Assembly (NCBI RefSeq): GCF_005144965.1
Contig: NZ_CP039704.1
Location: forward strand, 124,001 to 188,000
Source: Hankyongella ginsenosidimutans
Lineage (GTDB): Bacteria > Pseudomonadota > Alphaproteobacteria > Sphingomonadales > Sphingomonadaceae
Length of the DNA: 64,000 bases
Reading direction: 5' to 3'
In this document: one piece after another, positions 20,919-31,115 of the stretch
Layout: each line of letters begins with the position of its first letter
How positions within the stretch are numbered: the stretch's first letter is position 1
The notes under the pieces: generated by a model
The model's input: only the letters and a program-made list of their open reading frames with translations
What the model was told of the DNA's origin: nothing
The model's database searches: none
Made by a program: the position numbers and the translations under genes

Positions 20919-21422
20919 ATGGTTCGTCAAGCTCACCATGTGCGGGAAGGCGTCAAGCTCACCATGAGCGGGCGCTAAAACCGCTCGCCCTGAGCCTGTC
21001 GAAGGGGAGGGCGCGCCTCATGGTTCGTCAAGCTCACCATGAGCGGGAAGGCGTCAAGCTCACCATGTGCGGGCGCTAAAACCGCTCGCCCTGAGCCTGA
21101 CGAAGGGGAGCGGCGCGCCTCATGGTTCGTCAAGCTCACCATGAGCGGGAAGGCGTCAAGCTCACCATGAGCGGGAAGGCGTCAAGCTCACCATGAGCGG
21201 GAAGGCGTCAAGCTCACCATGAGCGGGAAGGCGTCAAGCTCACCATGAGCGGGAAGGCGTCAAGCTCACCATGAGCGGGAAGGCGTCAAGCTCACCATGA
21301 GCGGGAAGGCGTCAAGCTCACCATGAGCGGGAAGGCGTCAAACTCACCATGAGCGGGAGGACGTCAAGCTCACCCTGCGCGGAACCCCAGCCCGCTCGCC
21401 CTGAGCCAGGACAGAAGCGAGA
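20919..21422. repeat. Repeat field with a 26-bp tandem array
   Basis: The right block starts with the same unit type as 20343-20593, then turns into a tandem run from about 21127 to 21380. That run has nine to ten units of 26 bases with consensus GCGGGAAGGCGTCAAGCTCACCATGA read as a circle. Units are nearly identical, with a single G-to-A change in the next-to-last and decay at the end. There are no variable spacers, so this is not a CRISPR array. It ends 8 bases before the pyrD stop codon. Confidence 0.9.
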
Positions 21423-21429
21423 GTAGCGG

Positions 21430-22479
21430 TCAGAGATCCGCGCCGACGATGTCCTGCAGCCGTGCGACGCCGTCGCGGTCCATCAGCGCCAGCAGGTCGC
21501 GCTGCATCCGTGCCGCCAGCCCCGGCCCTTCATAGACGAGCGCCGAATAGAGCTGCACCAGCGATGCGCCGGCGCGCATGCGTTCGTAAACATCCGCGCC
21601 GCTCGCGATGCCGCCGACACCGATCAGCGGCAGTCGTCCGCCCGTCGCGCGCGCGAACTGGCGCAGCATATCCAGCGCCAGCGGTTTGAGCGGCGCGCCG
21701 GACAGGCCGCCGACCTCGGCGCGCGCCGCCGCGCGCAGGGTCATGGGCCGGGTAATCGTGGTGTTCGAGACGATCAGCCCGTCGACGCCGCGGTCCAGCG
21801 CCACCTCTGCAATGTCCTCGACATCCGCAGGCGTCAGATCGGGCGCCACCTTGACCAGCAGCGGCGTCTGTGCCTCGCCGCGCGCGGCCTGGCACTGCGT
21901 CACCAGTTCGGTGAGGGCATCCCGCGATTGCAGCGCCCGCAGGCCCGGCGTGTTCGGTGACGAGATGTTGATCGTCAGATAGTCGACATGAGGGGCGAGT
22001 GCCGCAACGCCGGCCGCATAATCCGCCTTGCGGTCCGCACTGTCCTTGTTCGCCCCGACGTTGCCGCCAACGATCCCCGCCCGCGGCCGCGCCTTCAGTC
22101 GCGCCTGTGCAGCAGCAAGCCCGGCGTTGTTGAAGCCGAGCCGGTTGATGACGCCAGCATCCTCCACCAGCCGGAACATGCGCGGCTTCGGATTGCCTGG
22201 TTGCGGCAGCGGCGTCACGGTGCCGCATTCGACGAAGCCGAAGCCGAGCGCCAGCATCGCGTCCGGGGTTTGCGCGTTCTTGTCGAACCCGGCCGCCAGC
22301 CCGATCGGATTGGGGAAGTGCTGCCCCAGGACGTCGATCGCCAGCCGCGGGTCACAAGCGCCAGGCCGACTGCGCGGCAACAGACTGAGCGCGCGGACGG
22401 TCAGGTCATGCGCCGTCTCCGGGTCAAGCGCGAACAGCACCGGCCGCAGCAGCGGGTAGAGACCGGCGATCAGGCGCAT
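21430..22479 (-). CDS. pyrD: Dihydroorotate dehydrogenase (quinone), class 2
   Basis: An intact enzyme of about 349 residues that oxidises dihydroorotate to orotate in pyrimidine synthesis and passes electrons to quinone. The N-terminal amphipathic helix (MRLIAGLYPLLRPVLFALDPETAHDLTVRAL) marks class 2. NPIGLAAGFDKNAQ, GFGFVECGTVTPLPQPGNPKPRMFRL, NRLGFNNAG, YLTINISSPNTPGLR, VDGLIVSNTTITRP, and PLIGVGGIASGADVYERMRAGASLVQLYSAL are the FMN and substrate motifs; the catalytic Ser is in NISSPNT. ATG 22479 overlaps the end of DUF952 by ten bases. Confidence 0.96.
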   Translation of the reverse strand: MRLIAGLYPLLRPVLFALDPETAHDLTVRALSLLPRSRPGACDPRLAIDVLGQHFPNPIGLAAGFDKNAQTPDAMLALGFGFVECGTVTPLPQPGNPKPRMFRLVEDAGVINRLGFNNAGLAAAQARLKARPRAGIVGGNVGANKDSADRKADYAAGVAALAPHVDYLTINISSPNTPGLRALQSRDALTELVTQCQAARGEAQTPLLVKVAPDLTPADVEDIAEVALDRGVDGLIVSNTTITRPMTLRAAARAEVGGLSGAPLKPLALDMLRQFARATGGRLPLIGVGGIASGADVYERMRAGASLVQLYSALVYEGPGLAARMQRDLLALMDRDGVARLQDIVGADL

Positions 22480-22811
22480 AGATCGTCCGGCAGGCAGTAA
22501 GCGCCATCCGCGCCGCGTGCGAGCCACCAATGCCGTGTGATCAGGTCCATCGGCAGGCTGGCATAGAGGTGTGGGAACAGCGCGCCGCCGCGCGACGGTT
22601 CCCAGCGCAGGGCCGCACCGCAGCGCGCAGGCTCGACCTCGGCAAGCACGACGCCGTCGATATCGGCGAAATATTTGGCCAGCGTCCCCGCGACCTGGTC
22701 GAGGGCGGACAGGTGGATATAGCCGTCGCGGCGGTCGTCAGCCGAGCCGGCGAAAACGCCGTCCCGCACCAGCGCAGCCCACTGATCCCGGGTCAGAAGT
22801 TTGTAGATCAT
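22470..22811 (-). CDS. DUF952 protein
   Basis: An intact 113-residue protein with the DUF952 pattern: MIYKLLTRDQWAAL at the start, DGYIHLSALDQVAGTLAKYF in the middle, LRWEPSRGGALFPHLYASLPMDLI near residue 80. DUF952 proteins share a fold with ADP-ribosyl-handling enzymes, but their reaction is unknown. ATG 22811 begins the conserved MIYK; the open frame extends further upstream without conserved sequence. The gene overlaps pyrD, so the pair is co-transcribed, as often seen in alphaproteobacteria. Confidence 0.9.
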   Translation of the reverse strand: MIYKLLTRDQWAALVRDGVFAGSADDRRDGYIHLSALDQVAGTLAKYFADIDGVVLAEVEPARCGAALRWEPSRGGALFPHLYASLPMDLITRHWWLARGADGAYCLPDDLCA

Positions 22812-22911
22812 GATGAACCGTTGCCTATGCGCGATCAGCCGCCTTCGCAAGCTGGCGTCAGCAGCTAAAGTTGCTGCCACAAAAATAATCATGCCACATG
22901 GGAGACCGTAC

Positions 22912-24723
22912 ATGCTGAAACGCCGCCTCATCGCCATTCTGCTCGCCGCCGCCGCACCGGTTGCCGCGCTGGCACCAGTGACCAATGCCGTGGCCGCCGA
23001 GCAGACCGAGAGCGAACGCCTGAACGCCTTCTTCGAGCGCGTCTACCAGGAGAACATCAAGCGGTCGCCGGTCGCGCAATCCTACCTCGGCATCAAGACC
23101 GATTACGACAAGTGGGACGACGAATCGGATGCGAACGCCATCAAGGAGTTCGAGATCGCCCAGAAAGATCTGGCGGAAATACGCACGTTCGACACCAGCA
23201 AGCTCGATGCCGACGCCATTCTCTCGTATCGCATCTTCAAGAGCATGATGGCGCGCCGCACGGCGGCGTTCCAGTACCGCCGCTACGGCTACGTCTTCGA
23301 TCAGATGAACGGCGAGCAAAGCAGCATCCCCGCCTTTCTCATCAACATTCACCGTGTCACTTCAAAGTCGGACGCCGAGGCCTATGTGAAGCGCCTGCAG
23401 GGCGTGGCGGCGCTGATGGACCAGCACATTACCGAGGCACGCGAACGCGAGAAGCTGGGCATCCTGCCACCCAAGTGGGTCTACCCCTATATTGTATCAG
23501 ACGCGAAGAACCTGCTCACCGGTGCCCCGTTCGACAGCTCGGGCAAGGACTCGACCCTGCTCGAGGACTTCAAGGCCAAGGTCGCCAAACTCGACCTCCC
23601 GCAGACGGACAAGGACAAGCTGGTGGCGGACGCCAGCGCGGCGCTGCTCGCCTCGGTCAAGCCGGCCTACGAGAAAGTCATCGCCTTGATGACGGAGCAG
23701 GAGGCACGCGCCACAAACGACGACGGCGCCTGGAAATTCCCCGACGGTCAGGCTTTCTACAACGAACGGCTGAAATTCCACACCACGACCGACCTGACCG
23801 CAAAGCAAATCCACGACCTGGGCCTGAGCGAAGTCGCGCGCATCCATGGTGAAATGCGCAAGATCATGCAGCAGGTTGGCTTCAAGGGTTCGCTGCAGGA
23901 TTTCTTTGCCTACATGCGCGACGATCCGCGCTTCTATTACCCGAACACCGACGAGGGCCGGAAAGACTATCTGGCGGAGGCCAACCGGCTGATCGGCACG
24001 GTGAAAGCGAAGCTGCCGGACTTCTTCGGCACCTTGCCGAATGCGCCGCTGGAAGTGAAGCAGGTGGAGGCGTTCCGGGAGAAATCCGCCGGCAAAGCCT
24101 TCTATCAGCGCCCGGCGCCGGATGGCTCACGGCCGGGCGTCTATTACGTCAATCTCTACAACATGCGGGATATGTCCAAGGCGGAACTGGAAGCGCTCGC
24201 CTATCATGAGGGTCTGCCGGGGCACCACCTGCAGCTGGCGATCGCCACCGAGCTGAAGGACGTGCCCAAATTCCGCAAGTTCGGCGGCTTCACCGCCTAC
24301 TCGGAAGGCTGGGGCCTCTATACCGAGGAACTGGGCAAGGACATGGGGTTCTACCAGGACCCCTATTCCGACTTCGGCCGCCTGCAGATGGAACTGTGGC
24401 GCGCCTGCCGCCTGGTGGTCGACAGCGGCCTGCATGACAAGCGCTGGACCCGCGAGCAGGCGATCCAGTACCTGAAGGACAACACGCCGAACCCAGAAGG
24501 CGACATCGTCAAGGCGATCGAGCGCTACATCGTCTATCCCGGCCAGGCGACAGCGTATCTGGTCGGCAAGCTGGAGATCATGAAACTGCGCAGCGAGGCA
24601 AGGGCGAGGCTGGGCGATAAATTCGACATCCGCGCCTTCCACGACGCCATTCTGAAATCCGGCGCGGTGCCGCTCGACATCCTGCGCGAGAACGTGACAA
24701 CCGCGACCGGCGGCAAGGTCTGA
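22912..24723 (+). CDS. DUF885 family protein, exported, peptidase-like
   Basis: A 603-residue protein with no frame damage. The signal peptide runs to about residue 28 (LAPVTNAVA-AEQ). The C-terminal half carries the DUF885 metal-site pattern LAYHEGLPGHHLQLAIATELK (about residues 431-451) and FTAYSEGWGLYTEELGKDMGFYQDPYSDFGRLQMELWRACRLVVDSGLH. The HE..PGHH histidines and the distal Glu resemble a zinc-peptidase site, so a secreted or periplasmic metallopeptidase is likely but unproven. GGGAGA lies before ATG 22912; an alternative ATG at 22891 is in frame. Confidence 0.9.
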   Translation: MLKRRLIAILLAAAAPVAALAPVTNAVAAEQTESERLNAFFERVYQENIKRSPVAQSYLGIKTDYDKWDDESDANAIKEFEIAQKDLAEIRTFDTSKLDADAILSYRIFKSMMARRTAAFQYRRYGYVFDQMNGEQSSIPAFLINIHRVTSKSDAEAYVKRLQGVAALMDQHITEAREREKLGILPPKWVYPYIVSDAKNLLTGAPFDSSGKDSTLLEDFKAKVAKLDLPQTDKDKLVADASAALLASVKPAYEKVIALMTEQEARATNDDGAWKFPDGQAFYNERLKFHTTTDLTAKQIHDLGLSEVARIHGEMRKIMQQVGFKGSLQDFFAYMRDDPRFYYPNTDEGRKDYLAEANRLIGTVKAKLPDFFGTLPNAPLEVKQVEAFREKSAGKAFYQRPAPDGSRPGVYYVNLYNMRDMSKAELEALAYHEGLPGHHLQLAIATELKDVPKFRKFGGFTAYSEGWGLYTEELGKDMGFYQDPYSDFGRLQMELWRACRLVVDSGLHDKRWTREQAIQYLKDNTPNPEGDIVKAIERYIVYPGQATAYLVGKLEIMKLRSEARARLGDKFDIRAFHDAILKSGAVPLDILRENVTTATGGKV

Positions 24724-24838
24724 TCTGATTTTTCTTCTCGCTGTAACCTGCCCTCGGGTACCGGCGAAATTCAATCGGTAGGCGTCATGGGGCGCGGCCA
24801 ACAGCCAAGGCCGCGCCCAAACGCTTCAAGGGGAAAAG

Positions 24839-25272
24839 ATGGCCTGGCGCCGCACGAGCTTTGTGCTCTTCACGCTTGTCAGCCTGTTTTGCTGTGGTTC
24901 GGCTTCGTCTACGCGACCGTTCATGACATGCTCTGGTTTCACGCCGCTGCCGTGCCGGAGGCGATCCGCCCGCAGGTGAAGCCCTTGTACTTCGCCCTGA
25001 TGCACCTGATCGGCGGCTCCTCTTTTGCCCTTGGGCTCCTCGGGCTCTATGTGCTGTACGGCCCGGTCCGCAAGGGCGTTGCGGGTGCCGCAACCGCCCT
25101 CACCCTGGTCTATCTGCTCCCGTTCGCGGTTGCGGCCTATACGGCGGTCGAACTCGCAGAGCGTACCGGCGCACCGACCGCCTGGTACAACATGGCGATC
25201 CTGTCAGCGATTACTCTTGCGGGCTATGGCGCGCACGCACTCAGCAAACGCGGCCCTCTCGCTCAAGCATAG
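24839..25272 (+). CDS. Small four-helix membrane protein, unknown (one indel)
   Basis: About 143 residues. After restoring one base near 24890, MAWRRTSFVLFTLVSLF joins LLWFGFVYATVHDMLWFHAAAVPEAIR. Four hydrophobic segments are visible: near residues 8-28, 48-71, 78-97 and 115-133. AAGGGG five bases before ATG 24839 supports the start. I do not recognise the family. It sits alone between the DUF885 gene and the converging DUF6165/TPR operon. Confidence 0.65.
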
Positions 25273-25297
25273 GGCTGGTATGACTTTTCCTCGACGA

Positions 25298-25667
25298 TCA
25301 GGATCCGGCGCGGGTATTGATCGCACGTTTCACCGCCGCACGCTCGTCGTTGGTCACATAGACGGCCCGCGCGAGCGCAATGAACGTCTCACCAAAATCC
25401 TTTGCGCGCTCGCAGTCGCGGATATCGTCCTCGATCACCCAAAGCTTCTCGTTGATCGCCTTGAGCTCCGCGCGCAGGTCGTCGTAGTGCGCGGCACCTT
25501 CCGGCACACGGTTCAGCTCTGCGAGCAAAGGTCGAGTTCGATCCGCACATTGGCGATCTTGGCCGGATCGTGCATGCGTTCGGTCTTGATTTCGAGGATG
25601 GTGATCTTGTCGATCAGTTCCCCAGCGACACCGGCACCAGCACGGTGCCGGCAGGCTGTTGCGTCAT
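25298..25667 (-). CDS. DUF6165 protein (indels)
   Basis: About 122 residues after correction: MTQQPAGTVLVPVSLG, LIDKITILEIKTERMHDPAKIANVRIEL, then LRAELKAINEKLWVIEDDIRDCERAKDFGETFIALARAVYVTNDERAAVKRAINTRAGS. The start ILVPVS-type segment and the WxIEDDIRxCE block are typical of DUF6165, a family of unknown function usually encoded beside glycosyltransferase-like genes. Missing bases lie near 25528 and 25618. ATG 25667 overlaps the stop of the upstream TPR gene as ATGA. Confidence 0.8.
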
Positions 25668-27270
25668 GGCGTTGTCCTTTCCTGCATGTAAACCGGCAGC
25701 ACGGCTGCCATTTCCCTGAACACGCCTGTCCAGTCGCCGTGCCGAGTTTGCCGGAACAGCCGCATGGTCGGATACCAGAGGGTTTGCGCGCCCTCCATGC
25801 CCCAGCGCCAGTCCGGCGACAGTTTCAGCGCCAGCCACACCGGCATGCCGGTAGCCCCCGCCAGATGCGCGACCGCGGTATCGCTGGTGACCACAAGATC
25901 AAGCGCCTGCATCGCCGCCGCCGTATCGAGGAAGGCATCCGGCCCGGCATCGAAATCCTCGCCCAGCCTCTCGATCATCATGCCAGCCGGCAGATGCGCC
26001 AGTTGCTCCAGCCCCTGCCCCTTCTGCAACGCGATCAGCCGCACCCCAGGCAGGGCGCACAGCGGCGCGAACTGCGCCACCGGGAACGAACGGCCCTTGT
26101 CGATCGCCCCGGTCGAGCCCTGCCAGGCGATGCCCACCTTGAAGCCGTGCGCACCGATCCGCGCGCGCCACGCCGCCACGCGCGCCGGCTCGGCATGCAG
26201 GTAGGGCACTGCTGCTGCCAACGGGTCGCCACTGCACAGGCGCAGCAGGCTCATCATCGGCGCTGCAGGTCATAGGCCGGCAGCGGTTCCGCCTCGGATA
26301 CGACGGTCACGCCCGGCATGCTGCGCAGCAGCCGCACCAGCGGCGCGCGCACCCGCAGGATCGGCCCGGCACCGCGATCCTTCAACGCCAGTGCGTAGCG
26401 GCAGAACTGGATGGCGTCGCCCAACCCCTGCTCGGCGAACAGCAAAATCCTGCGACCAGTGACCTGATCAAGGCTTTGCAGTTCCGGCCCCGGCGGCGAG
26501 CCGGGCCAGGTCGGCAGCCGGCGCCGAACCTCGTAGGCCCAGGGCCTCGGGCGTGAACCCCTGCACCAGCAGGCTGCGCGCCCGGTTGTACGCCACCTCC
26601 GCATTGTCCGGCTGCAGCACCAGCGCCTGATCCCAGACCGCCACCGCTTCAGCATGCTGGCCGATCTCGCTGAACTCCGTACCCAGATCGTTCATGAGTT
26701 GCACATTACCGGGGTCGGCGGCCAGCGCCGCACGCCAGCAGGCGATCGCCGTGTTGTAATCCTGACGCGCCGAGGCGAGCTGCGCCAGCGAGATGTTCGC
26801 ATGCAGATGATCGGGCGCACAGGCCAGCGCTTCACGATAGGCCAGTTCGGCGCGCTCCGGCATGACCAGCATCTCAAGCGCGACGCCGTAGAGGAAATGC
26901 GCCTGCGCCAGCCGGGGCTGGATCGCCAGCACACGATTGAGCGCCAACGCCGCCTCACGCGGTTGCTGCCGCCCCAGATGGGTCAGCGCCAGTGCCTGCC
27001 AGGCCTCCGCACATTGCGAGTCCAGATGCAGCGCCCGGTTCGCCCAGGCGGCGGCCTGCTCGAACTGTCTGGCCTGCGCCAGCGCCGATGCGTAATCGCT
27101 GAACAGCAGCGCATCGCCCGGCGCCGCTGTGCAGCCTGCTCGAACGCAGTGAACGCCGCCGTGAAGTCGCCCGCGTCCGCCTGCGCGCGCGCCAGCGCAT
27201 GCCAAGCCTGCGGGTCGTCCGGCTTGCGGGCGAGCGCCGCTTGCGCCATGCGGATCGCATCCGCGCTCAT
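25664..27270 (-). CDS. TPR protein with C-terminal glycosyltransferase-like domain, paralogue 1 (indels)
   Basis: About 530 residues. The N-terminal half has TPR repeats (for example LFSDYASALAQARQFEQAAAWANRALHLD and NVQLMNDLGTEFSEIGQHAEAVAVWDQAL). The C-terminal half resembles GT9/heptosyltransferase-like domains: ILLFAEQGLGDAIQFCRYALAL, VGIAWQGSTGAIDKGRSFP, and LDLVVTSDTAVAHLAGATGMPVWLALKLSPDWRWG...WYPTMRLFRQ. Frames change near 27125, 26520 and 26258. It starts at ATG 27270, overlapping the stop of paralogue 2. A role in glycosylation of a surface structure is inferred from family only. Confidence 0.82.
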
Positions 27271-29021
27271 GACACGGCCTGCGCCAACGCTTCGGCCATG
27301 CGAGCGAACACCCCGGCCCAGTCGCCGCGCTGGCTCTGCCGGAACAGCCGCATGGTCGGGTACCAGGGCGTTTGCGCGCCCTCCATGCCCCAGCGCCACT
27401 CGGCGACGAATTGCAACGCCAGCCAGACCGGCGCGCCAATGGCGCCTGCGACATGGGCGAGCGCCGTATCGCAGGTGATCGTCAGGTCAAGACACTGCAT
27501 GACCGCAGCGGAGTCGAGGAAGGCGCCCCTGGGCATCGAACGCCTCGCCTAACGTCTCGACCGTCATGCCGGCTGGCAGCTGCGCCAACTGGTCAAGCCC
27601 GTCGTACTTCTGCAGCGAAATCAGCCGTACGCCGGGCAGCGCCGCAATCGGCGCAAGCGCCGCCAGTGGAAACGAGCGGTGGATATCTCCGCCAACCGCA
27701 CGACCCTGCCAGTTGATGCCGATACGACAGCCTTGAGGCCCGATCCGCTCCTTCCAGTGCGCAACCCGCTTCGGATCGGCGACGAGATAGGGGCCGCCCG
27801 CACATCGGTCTCGCCGAGCAGGTGCGGCAGGCTCATGATGAGCGCATGCACGGCATCGTCGGGGAGCGCGGGATCATCGTTCGCCATGACCTCCACGCCG
27901 GAAAGCGTCTTCATAAGCGGCACGAGGGATGGCTGCACGGCGAGCACGGTTCGAGCGGCATGACGCGCGAGCCGAGGTGCAAAGCGCGCGAATTGCACGG
28001 TATCGCCGAGCCCTTGCTCAGCCTCTATAATCAGGGTCCGGCCCTTTAGTGCGTCCAGACCTGCCACATGGGTGCGCCCGGCCAACTGAACCTCCAGCTC
28101 CGGCATGCGCTTGCGGCTTTCATATCCCGCAAAGCCGCGTGCCAGATCACCGAGGGTCAAGCGCAGCATTGCAAGGTTGAGCGCTGCGGGAAGGCCGTCC
28201 GGATCGAGCCGATGCGCACGCTCAAAGGCATCGAGGGCTTCCTTGTAGCGTCCGAGCATCTGCAAGGCGCGTCCGCGATTGACATGCGCGGACGCCAGCG
28301 CCGGAGATATGGCAATAATCTGATCGCACAGCGCCAGCGCCTCATCGAATCGCCCAAGCCCATGCAGCGCCATGGCGTGGTTGTTCAGCAAGCCCGCGTC
28401 GTCCGGGCTCAGCGCCAACGCCCGTGCGAAACTTTCAGCGGCCTCGGCAAACTTCTCCAGCTGCAGCGCCAGCCGTCCGCGCTTCTGATGGGCATCCCGG
28501 TGCGCAGGGGCATGCCGCGCGGCTTCTGTATAGGCCTGTAGCGCACGATCCGGCTGCTTCAGCGCTTCGAGGACTTGCCCATATGTGTAATGACCCGATG
28601 CAAGGTCCGGGGCCAACTGCAGCGCACGATTCAATGCCTGTATGGCGTCCCGCATCTGCTCAAGGCCATTGAGCGCCTTCCCGCGCTGCACCCAGGCCGG
28701 CGCCAATTGCGGATCGATGACCAGGGCATGGTCTGCGCATGCAAGCGCCTGTTCGAACAGGCCGACCTCCGCCAGAACCCCTGCATAGTCGCTCGCCACG
28801 ACTGCATCGCGAGGCGCAAGCTTCAGGGCCTCCTCGAACGCCGGAATCGCGGCGTCGAAATCCTGCTGGCCCGCTGTCGCCAGCGCCAGCAGATGCCAGG
28901 CCTCAGTATTGTGCGCACCCATCTTGATCGCCGTGCGCGCCAGTCGTGCGGCCTCGGTTGCATCCCCGGCGTGCAGCGCCGCGCGCGCCTTGTCGAGCGC
29001 AGCCGTTCCTTTCGGTTTCAT
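27267..29021 (-). CDS. TPR protein with C-terminal glycosyltransferase-like domain, paralogue 2 (indels)
   Basis: About 584 residues. Seven or eight TPR units occupy residues 5-290 (for example AWHLLALATAGQQDFDAAIPAFEEALKLAP and LLNNHAMALHGLGRFDEALALCDQIIAISP). The C-terminal domain shows LIIEAEQGLGDTVQFARFAPRLA, IGINWQGRAVGGDIHRSFPLAALAPIAALPGVRLISLQK and ITCDTALAHVAGAIGAPVWLALQFVAEWRWG. Frames change near 27730-27800 and 27530. ATG 29021 overlaps the stop of paralogue 3. The layout and domain order are the same as in its two neighbours, pointing to tandem duplication. Confidence 0.84.
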
Positions 29022-30979
29022 GGTACGATCTCCCGCAGGGCCGCGGCCATGCGGGCGAAGATGCCCGCCCAGTCGCTGTAGTGCTGCGGACGAAACAGCC
29101 GCATGGTCGGATACCAGGGCGAGTCTTCGCGCGTGAGCAACCAGCGCCAGTCCGGCGTATATTTCAGCGCGATCCAGGTTCTGACCCCGAGTGCGCCCGC
29201 CAGGTGCGCGACCGCCGTATCGCTGGTGACCACCAGATCGAGCGCCTGCATGACCGCGACCGTATCCAGGAAAGCGCCCGGCCCGGTATCGAAAGCGTCG
29301 CCGAGCGTCTCGACCGCCATGCCGTGCGGCAAATGCATGAGTTGTTCGACACCATCGTTCTTCTGCAGCGAAATCAGTCGCACGCCGGGGATCGCCGCCA
29401 AGGGTGCCGCCTGCGCCAGCGGATAGGAGCGACCGCGATCCACTGCCCCTCCCTTGCTGCCCTGCCAGACGATGCCAACCTTGAAGCCGTGCGCCCCAGC
29501 CGTGCGCGCCACGCCTCGACCTGGCCCGACTCGGCCTTCAGATAGGGTACAGAGGCCAGGATCGTCGCTTCGGTCGTACCCAGCAGCCGCATCAGGCTCA
29601 TCAGCGGCAGATGCCGGTCGAACGCAGGGCGATCCTCGTCATTCGCGATGATCTCGATGCCGGACAGGCTCTGGCGCAGCAATGGAACCAGCGGTCGCTG
29701 CGCTTGCAGGATCACCTTGCCCGCGTGCGCCGCCAGTAGCAGCGCATAGCGGCAGAACTGCAGGGTGTCGCCCAGCCCCTGCTCAGCATAGAGCAGCACG
29801 CTGCGGCCGGCTGCGTCCTCCAGCCGTTCAAGCTCCGGACCATCCGGCGTGCCGACCCAGTTCGGCATGCGCCGCCGCTGCTCGTAGAGCGCCCAGCCTT
29901 CAGCCCAGCGCCCCTGCAGCAGCAGCAGCAGGCATTCATTGTAAACCGGCTGCACATAGACGCTGCTCTTGGCGGCCGCCTGCCTGAAGCTTTCCAGCGC
30001 CTGGTCCAGCCGGCCCAGCTCCAGGCAGGCCGTGCCACGATTGTTCCAGGCTTCCGGAGAGCGCGGGTTGGCGTCCAGCGCTCTGTCGAAACTGGCGAGC
30101 GCATCCTCATACTGTTCGAGCGCAAGCTGCGCGTTCCCGAGGTTGTTATGAGCATCGACAAACCCGGGGCGAGCGCCAGCGCTTTGCGGCACGCATCTGC
30201 TGCTTCGTCCTTCCGGTCCAGCGCCAGCAGGACATTACTGAAATTGCTCAGCACAATGGGATCGTCGGGGTGTAAATTCAGCGAGCGTTCGTAGCAGGAG
30301 ACCGCAGCCGGAAAGTCCTTCGCAGCCGTCCGCACCAGCCCAAGCAGACCCCAGGTCACCGGCATCTGCGGATTGAGGTCCAGCGCCCGTTCCAGGGCAG
30401 CGCGGGACTCTTCTATGCGATTGAGCGCCAGCAGCATCTCGCCCCGGCAACTGTGCGCCTCGGGCCATTGCGGGCGCAGCGCCAGCGCCGCATCGAATGC
30501 CGCCAGCGCCTCTGCATTGCGGTTGAACACGCCCAGCACCCGCCCCAGCTCATAATGCGCCGGTGCAAGCTTGGGCGCGAGGCGTGTCGCCGTATGGAAA
30601 TCCGAGAACGCCGCTTCTAGCTGCCCAAGCGTCGCCCGGGACATACCACGATTGTAATAGGGCTCTGCCTTGTTCGGTGCCCGGCGCAGCGCGCGGTCAT
30701 AGGCCTTGATGGCCTCTTCATGACGGCCGAGCATACGCAGGGCGTTGCCGTGGTTGTTGTGAAAATCCGCATGATCGACCTTCAACGCCGCCGCGCGCTC
30801 GTAGGCCGAAAGCGCATCCGCCAGCTGCCCCAGCGCCGCAAAGGTGTAGCCCAGCAGATGCCAGCTGTCGAAATCGCGCGGCGACGCACGCGTCGCCTCC
30901 ACGGCCCAGCGATTGGCGCCTGCAGGTCGCCGGCGTTCATCGCCTGCAATGCGCGCTCAAAGGGTGGCGAGTTCTGCAT
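29018..30979 (-). CDS. TPR protein with C-terminal glycosyltransferase-like domain, paralogue 3 (indels)
   Basis: The longest of the three, about 650 residues. TPR units run from residue 30 to about 390 (for example FDSWHLLGYTFAALGQLADALSAYERAAALK and AWNNRGTACLELGRLDQALESFRQAA). The C-terminal domain shows VLLYAEQGLGDTLQFCRYALLLA, VGIVWQGSKGGAVDRGRSYPLAQAAPLAAIPGVRLISLQK and LVVTSDTAVAHLAGALGVRTWIALKYTPDWRWLLTREDSPWYPTMRLFR. Frames change near 30920, 30165 and 29500. The start is ATG 30979 (GTG 30982 is also possible), one base overlapping the stop of the upstream fragment. Confidence 0.84.
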
Positions 30980-31095
30980 CACAGTGCGAGGTCCCGCATG
31001 GCTTCAGCAATGCAGGCGAATACGCTGGCAAGGCCGCCGGCCTGGAGCACAGCCAGGGCGCGTGCAGAGTCGGCGGATCGTCCGCTGGCTTGCAT
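30979..31095 (-). pseudogene. Possible C-terminal remnant of a fourth TPR/glycosyltransferase paralogue
   Basis: A 38-codon frame between purC and paralogue 3. Its end LASVFACIAEAMRDLAL lines up with the C-termini of the paralogues (WAGVFARMAEALAQAVS, WAGIFARMAAALREIVP). Its TGA overlaps the next ATG as TGATG, a close counterpart of the four-base overlaps between the other paralogues. The first half (MQASGRSADSARALAVLQAGG) has no counterpart. I read it as the tail of a deleted upstream paralogue, though chance similarity over 17 residues cannot be excluded. Confidence 0.45.
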
Positions 31096-31115
31096 GGTGC
31101 CCCTTTCACTGCCTG

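Noticed and set aside
21127..21380. Possible CRISPR array
   Set aside because: The 26-bp units abut each other with no variable spacers, and no cas genes are in the window; it is a simple tandem repeat.
25707..30979. Repeated short identical stretches in the TPR genes as mobile repeats
   Set aside because: They correspond to conserved protein motifs (DTAVAHLAGA, WYPTMRLFR) of paralogous genes, not to separate DNA elements.
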